Part shown: piece by piece, positions 7,017 to 10,151 of the stretch
Layout of the letters: the number at the start of each line of letters is the position of its first letter
Numbering within the stretch: position 1 is the stretch's first letter
Source of the DNA: JAAELZ01 sp965209105
GTDB lineage: Bacteria > Pseudomonadota > Gammaproteobacteria > Arenicellales > Poriferihabitantaceae
Length of the DNA: 10,151 nucleotides
NCBI GenBank assembly: GCA_965209105.1
Contig: CBDBQB010000007.1
Location: 1 to 10,151, forward strand
Direction of reading: 5' to 3'
Position numbers and translations under genes: made by a program
The notes under the pieces: model-generated
What the model was told of the DNA's origin: nothing
The model's input: only the letters and a program-made list of their open reading frames with translations
The model's database searches: none

Positions 7017-7675
7017 ATGTGACTAGCTTTATCGATTCTCTACAAGACCTCGATTTTTCGGACATATCGTCATGGCCCCATGCCTTAAAAATAATTGCAT
7101 CTTTGATCGTTGGCTTGGTGATATTGGTCGTGATATATATTTTGTTATACATGCCAAAATTTGAAAGTCTCGAAACCGCAATAAACAGAGAACAGAGCTT
7201 AAAAAGAGAGTACGAGAATAAACAAAAACTTGCCGCCAATCTGCCGGCCTACCAGCAGCAAATGGTCGAAATACAAAGTCGCTTTGACAATGTACTGCGG
7301 CAACTCCCAGATAAAAGTGAAGTACCCGCTTTATTGACGGATATCTCCCAGGCGGGTTTGGAGCAGGGTTTAGTATTTGAGCGCTTCAAGCCTTCAAAAG
7401 CTGAGCAGAAGAATTTTTATGTGCGCTTGCCGGTCGTAATAGAGTCCTCAGGAAACTATCATCAGTTGGCAGGATTTATTAGCGCCATTGCAAATTTTCA
7501 GCGGGTTGTCACCATTGGTGATTTTACCATTACCCGAAACCGGGTCATCAGAAACGACCCAGGGATTCAACCCCCTCCCCTGACGCTCGAAGCTGAAATA
7601 TACACGTATCACTTTAGCGAAGCAGAGAAATTAGATTCGGTCAGTGGCGCAGCGTCGCGGGTCAGGAAAAGATGA
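7013..7675 (+). CDS. pilO: Type IV pilus inner-membrane assembly protein PilO
   Basis: This 220-residue protein has a cytoplasmic N-terminus of about 24 residues, one membrane segment (about 25-46), a periplasmic coiled coil (about 50-92) and a C-terminal ferredoxin-like domain with SEVPALLTDISQAGLEQGL, NFYVRLPVVIESSGNYHQL and the FQRVVTIGDFTI strand, all typical of PilO. It dimerises with PilN and contacts PilP. The start overlaps the pilN stop (ATGA) and its own stop overlaps the pilP start (ATGA at 7672-7675). An AGG about 10 nt upstream of the start may act as a weak ribosome-binding site. Residues after about 205 (basic RVRKR end) are less conserved. Confidence 0.96.
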   Translation: MNVTSFIDSLQDLDFSDISSWPHALKIIASLIVGLVILVVIYILLYMPKFESLETAINREQSLKREYENKQKLAANLPAYQQQMVEIQSRFDNVLRQLPDKSEVPALLTDISQAGLEQGLVFERFKPSKAEQKNFYVRLPVVIESSGNYHQLAGFISAIANFQRVVTIGDFTITRNRVIRNDPGIQPPPLTLEAEIYTYHFSEAEKLDSVSGAASRVRKR

Positions 7676-8238
7676 ATATATTCCTTAAAAAAAGCGCTAG
7701 CTCAAAGCCACATGGAAGGCGCTGGCCGTTGCTTGGCTTGTTGTTGATATTGCTTTGGGGGTGTGGAATTGATGAAAATGTGGATGACTTGCTCGAATTT
7801 ACAAAAACCGTCCGTGGGCAAGAAAAAGCTGAAGTCGAACCTTTGCCAACTATCCATCCTACGGAGTCATTTCGATACACCGCGTCATCTATTGTTAGCC
7901 CGTTCTCTATCGAGAACGTTATCCCACAAGCGAAATCATCTTTAGAAATTGATCCCGTTCTTCCTGATCAGGGTCGGTTTCGCCAGCCCCTAGAATATTT
8001 TTCGCTTGATTCTTTAAAAATGGTCGGAACTTTAAAAAAGGATAGTGACTTATACGCCATCGTTTTCGCACCTGATGGCACGGTACATCGTGTCAGCAAG
8101 GGCGATTTTGCGGGCACACAATTGGGTGAGATTTTAGATATTAGCGATGGTGCAATTGTGCTTGAGGAGACGGTTCGACTATCTCGCGGCGGTTGGGAAA
8201 AACGCAAAGTCAGTATTGCCTTAAGCGAGCAAAAGTAA
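7672..8238 (+). CDS. pilP: Type IV pilus assembly lipoprotein PilP
   Basis: This 188-residue protein has a basic N-terminus (KK, RR), a hydrophobic stretch (about 19-29) and a lipobox-like LWGC ending at C31, so it is probably a lipoprotein. Residue +2 is Gly, not Asp, so this site has no Asp inner-membrane retention signal; family members nonetheless work at the inner membrane. An extended region with VEPLPTI and SFRYTASSIVSPF matches the PilP segment that wraps PilN/PilO. The C-terminal beta domain (LEYFSLDSLKMVGTL, then YAIVFAPDGTVHRVSKGD and GEILDISDGAIVLEE) is the HR-like domain that contacts the periplasmic part of the PilQ secretin. AGGA (7664-7667), 4 nt before ATG 7672, is the best ribosome-binding site in the operon. 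The start overlaps the pilO stop. Confidence 0.96.
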   Translation: MNIFLKKSASSKPHGRRWPLLGLLLILLWGCGIDENVDDLLEFTKTVRGQEKAEVEPLPTIHPTESFRYTASSIVSPFSIENVIPQAKSSLEIDPVLPDQGRFRQPLEYFSLDSLKMVGTLKKDSDLYAIVFAPDGTVHRVSKGDFAGTQLGEILDISDGAIVLEETVRLSRGGWEKRKVSIALSEQK

Positions 8239-8254
8239 TATATATACGTATTAC
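8235..8254. repeat. 6+6 inverted repeat overlapping the pilP stop
   Basis: GTAATA (8235-8240) and TATTAC (8249-8254) are perfect inverted arms around 8 bases, overlapping the pilP stop codon TAA (8236-8238). The stem would be AT-rich and weak, and no T-run follows, so it does not look like an intrinsic terminator. It could be chance. Confidence 0.25.
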
Positions 8255-8260
8255 AACAAT

Positions 8261-8272
8261 TTAACATGTTAA
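8261..8272. promoter_or_regulatory. 12-bp perfect palindrome in the pilP-pilQ gap
   Basis: TTAACATGTTAA reads identically on both strands with no spacer. It lies in the 55-bp, very AT-rich gap between pilP and pilQ, the only sizeable gap inside the operon. It ends 21 bp before the pilQ ATG at 8294. It might be a binding site controlling pilQ separately, or part of a pilQ promoter region. Only the palindrome itself is seen; the function is inference. Confidence 0.35.
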
Positions 8273-8293
8273 TTTAACTCTATTTCAAGAAAA

Positions 8294-10151
8294 ATGACCG
8301 AATTAGCGGCCAACACTAGGCATTCTACTTTTCAACGCACTGTATCCACTCGGGTATGGGCTTGTATTAGTCTGCTAGCCATTGCAATTTTAGGGTTTGC
8401 AACCAATAGCGTGCAAACCAGCCTAACGGGTTTGGGCGATAAATTTATATCAGCTGCTGCGGCGGCCGACGCGCCGACTGTGCGGCTCATCGCGATTCAG
8501 CCGAATAAGCTCAGTAATGGCAGTATGGCGGTAGACATTCGGTTTGAAGGCTTGGTGCCGGAGATTTCTCATTTTATGATGGCCAATCCGCCGCGTGTGA
8601 TTGTCGATTTACCGCGCGTATTAAATGATACAAATCAGCGTATTGTGAAGGTCAGTCAGGGTGGCATAGAAAGCGTCGTACTGATAGGCAATGCAGAGCG
8701 CCTGCGTATGGTGCTGAACCTGGTTAAGGCCAGCCAATTTGGCATTGAGAAAATCGATAAGGGCTATCGTCTGGGTGTGGGTGGGCGAGCCAGCGGTGCC
8801 AATACATTCAATCAAAAAACAGTCGACCTTTCGTCGGCCAAGCCAATGTTGGTTCGTCAACAAGATAAAATTGAATCGGTGGATTTTCGTCGAACTGCCG
8901 ATGGGCGTGGGCGCGTGATAGTGCATTTGAGTCGACCGAATATGGTGGTTGATTTTCGAGAGCAGTCCGGCGAGTTGATTGCAGATTTCATGGGCGCAAA
9001 AATTGAGGATAAAGACGAGAGACGCCTTGATGTCTTAGATTTTGCGACGCCTGTGAATGCCATAGATTTGTTTCGTCACAAAGACAATGTGAGAATGGTG
9101 ATCAGCCCCAGCGGTCAGTTTAAGCATACCGTTACCCAAAGCAATCAGCAGTTTGTGGTTGAAGTAGCCCCTTTAACGAAACAGGAAATTACGAAGCTCG
9201 CGGAAGACGAGTCGGGCTATTCTGGCGAGGCATTGTCGCTAAATTTTCAGCGTATTCCCGTTCGGGCAGCGCTACAGGTTATCGCTGATTTCACGGGTTT
9301 TAATATTATTACTTCTGATTCAGTGGATGGTGATTTGTCGTTAAGATTAAACGACGTGCCTTGGGACCAAGCGTTAGATTTAATTTTACTAACCAAAAAT
9401 CTGAGTATGCGCCAGAAGGGCAACGTGATACGCGTGGCACCGACAGCGGAGATACTCGCGAGCGAGCGAGCAGATTTCGCGGCTCAAAAAGAAGTCATTG
9501 AACTCGAGCCCTTGCAGACTGAGTTCATCAAAATAAATTTTGCCAAGGCCAAAGAAATTGCCGAACTGATTAAATCAGTTAAGGGTGTATCAGAGTCAAG
9601 TGATGGAAGCGTTTTGCTGGTGAGCAATGAAACTCAGTTGTTTGGAAAAGACACTAAAACCGTCGTGAATACAATTTTATCGGATCGCGGTAGCGTGACG
9701 GCGGATGACAGAACGAATACCTTGATTGTTCAGGATGTCCCCGCGCGCATTGCGTCGGTGCGAAAAATGATCAAGCAGCTCGACATTCCGGTGCGTCAAG
9801 TGCTGATCGAGACGAGAATTGTTGAAGCGACCGATGATTTTAGTCGTAGTTTGGGTGCGCGTTTGGGCTTTACGCGCGTGACCGATGGCGCAAGATTGCC
9901 GGGCACTTCAGATAACAATACGCTTGGCACCGTGTTTGGGTCAGGCTCCATCGAAGCGACCAATAGTGTTCGAGACGATAATATTATTTTGTATCCCGAT
10001 GCGCTTAGCGTGAATTTAGCCGCCGATGTCTTGGGTAGCACGGTACCCTCCAGCTATGCCTATCAGATAGCGAAAGTAGGTGCAGGCTTTCTACACTTAT
10101 TAGATCTGGAGATTTCGGCCTTGCAGGCTGAGGGCAAGGGGAAAATAATCG
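8294..10151 (+). CDS. pilQ: Type IV pilus outer-membrane secretin PilQ, partial, C-terminus beyond right edge
   Basis: I translated from ATG 8294 (in-frame TAA at 8270 upstream); 619 codons are open to the window edge. A signal peptide is likely, with an unusually long polar n-region (1-20) before the hydrophobic core (about 21-39); the cleavage site is uncertain, perhaps near the AAAAADA run (about 54-60). Two AMIN domains follow (about 62-160 and 190-292), the peptidoglycan-binding modules of PilQ. An STN/N0 domain spans about 310-385 (LNFQRIPVRAALQVIADFTG), a secretin N1 domain about 408-505 (ending in DRTNTLIVQDVPARI and IKQLDIPVRQVLIE), and the beta-barrel secretin domain starts after RIVEATDDFSRSLGARLGF and breaks off after LHLLDLEISALQAEGKGK. 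PilQ forms the multimeric channel through which the pilus exits. With a family length near 700, roughly 100 residues are missing. A weak AAGA 3 nt before the start is the only ribosome-binding candidate. Confidence 0.96.
   Translation, partial: MTELAANTRHSTFQRTVSTRVWACISLLAIAILGFATNSVQTSLTGLGDKFISAAAAADAPTVRLIAIQPNKLSNGSMAVDIRFEGLVPEISHFMMANPPRVIVDLPRVLNDTNQRIVKVSQGGIESVVLIGNAERLRMVLNLVKASQFGIEKIDKGYRLGVGGRASGANTFNQKTVDLSSAKPMLVRQQDKIESVDFRRTADGRGRVIVHLSRPNMVVDFREQSGELIADFMGAKIEDKDERRLDVLDFATPVNAIDLFRHKDNVRMVISPSGQFKHTVTQSNQQFVVEVAPLTKQEITKLAEDESGYSGEALSLNFQRIPVRAALQVIADFTGFNIITSDSVDGDLSLRLNDVPWDQALDLILLTKNLSMRQKGNVIRVAPTAEILASERADFAAQKEVIELEPLQTEFIKINFAKAKEIAELIKSVKGVSESSDGSVLLVSNETQLFGKDTKTVVNTILSDRGSVTADDRTNTLIVQDVPARIASVRKMIKQLDIPVRQVLIETRIVEATDDFSRSLGARLGFTRVTDGARLPGTSDNNTLGTVFGSGSIEATNSVRDDNIILYPDALSVNLAADVLGSTVPSSYAYQIAKVGAGFLHLLDLEISALQAEGKGKII

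Noticed and set aside
6901..7239. Minus-strand open frame of 112 codons across the pilN-pilO junction
   Set aside because: It is antisense to two well-recognised pilus genes, has no ribosome-binding site, and its composition looks like a reverse reading of coding DNA.
8621..8926. Minus-strand open frame of 101 codons in the pilQ region
   Set aside because: The plus strand here encodes the two AMIN domains of PilQ without interruption, so the minus frame is a shadow.
1..10151. CRISPR arrays, tRNA or rRNA genes, insertion sequences, toxin-antitoxin or defence genes
   Set aside because: I looked for repeats, cloverleaf-like segments and transposase or nuclease motifs and saw none; the window is almost fully occupied by seven complete and two partial genes.

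Overview
The window looks like a chromosomal stretch of a moderate-GC (a little under 50% by eye) gammaproteobacterium. ArgB is of the Pseudomonas-like type with an N-terminal helix, TypA/BipA resembles the enterobacterial protein, and the type IV pilus alignment genes have the Pseudomonas gene order. I cannot name the genus from the sequence. No mobile elements, CRISPR arrays, tRNAs or rRNAs are visible, and no stretch over 300 bases lacks a gene.

Layout. Positions 1-739 (minus strand) hold the N-terminal 246 codons of a family-2 glycosyltransferase that runs off the left edge. After a 54-bp divergent gap, 794-2332 (plus) encodes a 512-residue polytopic membrane protein with the look of a GT-C fold (GT39/ArnT-like) glycosyltransferase. 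argB (2378-3271) follows 45 bp later. After a 155-bp gap comes typA/bipA (3427-5244), and after a further 124-bp gap the pilMNOPQ operon starts at 5369 and runs off the right edge inside pilQ.

How the genes work together. pilM, pilN, pilO and pilP are packed with a 4-bp gap or ATGA overlaps. They encode the alignment subcomplex of the type IV pilus machine: the PilM cytoplasmic actin-like protein docks on the PilN N-terminal motif, PilN and PilO form the periplasmic coiled-coil pair, and the PilP lipoprotein bridges to the PilQ outer-membrane secretin. argB (arginine biosynthesis) and typA (ribosome-associated GTPase) are unrelated housekeeping genes. The two glycosyltransferases suggest surface-glycan synthesis, but donor and acceptor cannot be read from the sequence.

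No obviously new multi-gene system is present. The points most worth a second look are the divergent GT2/GT-C pair of unknown target and several perfect short dyads placed exactly in gene-to-gene gaps: 766-780 between the divergent glycosyltransferases, 2344-2360 in front of argB, and 8261-8272 between pilP and pilQ. The position of typA directly before pilM and a general scarcity of Shine-Dalgarno sequences are further points.
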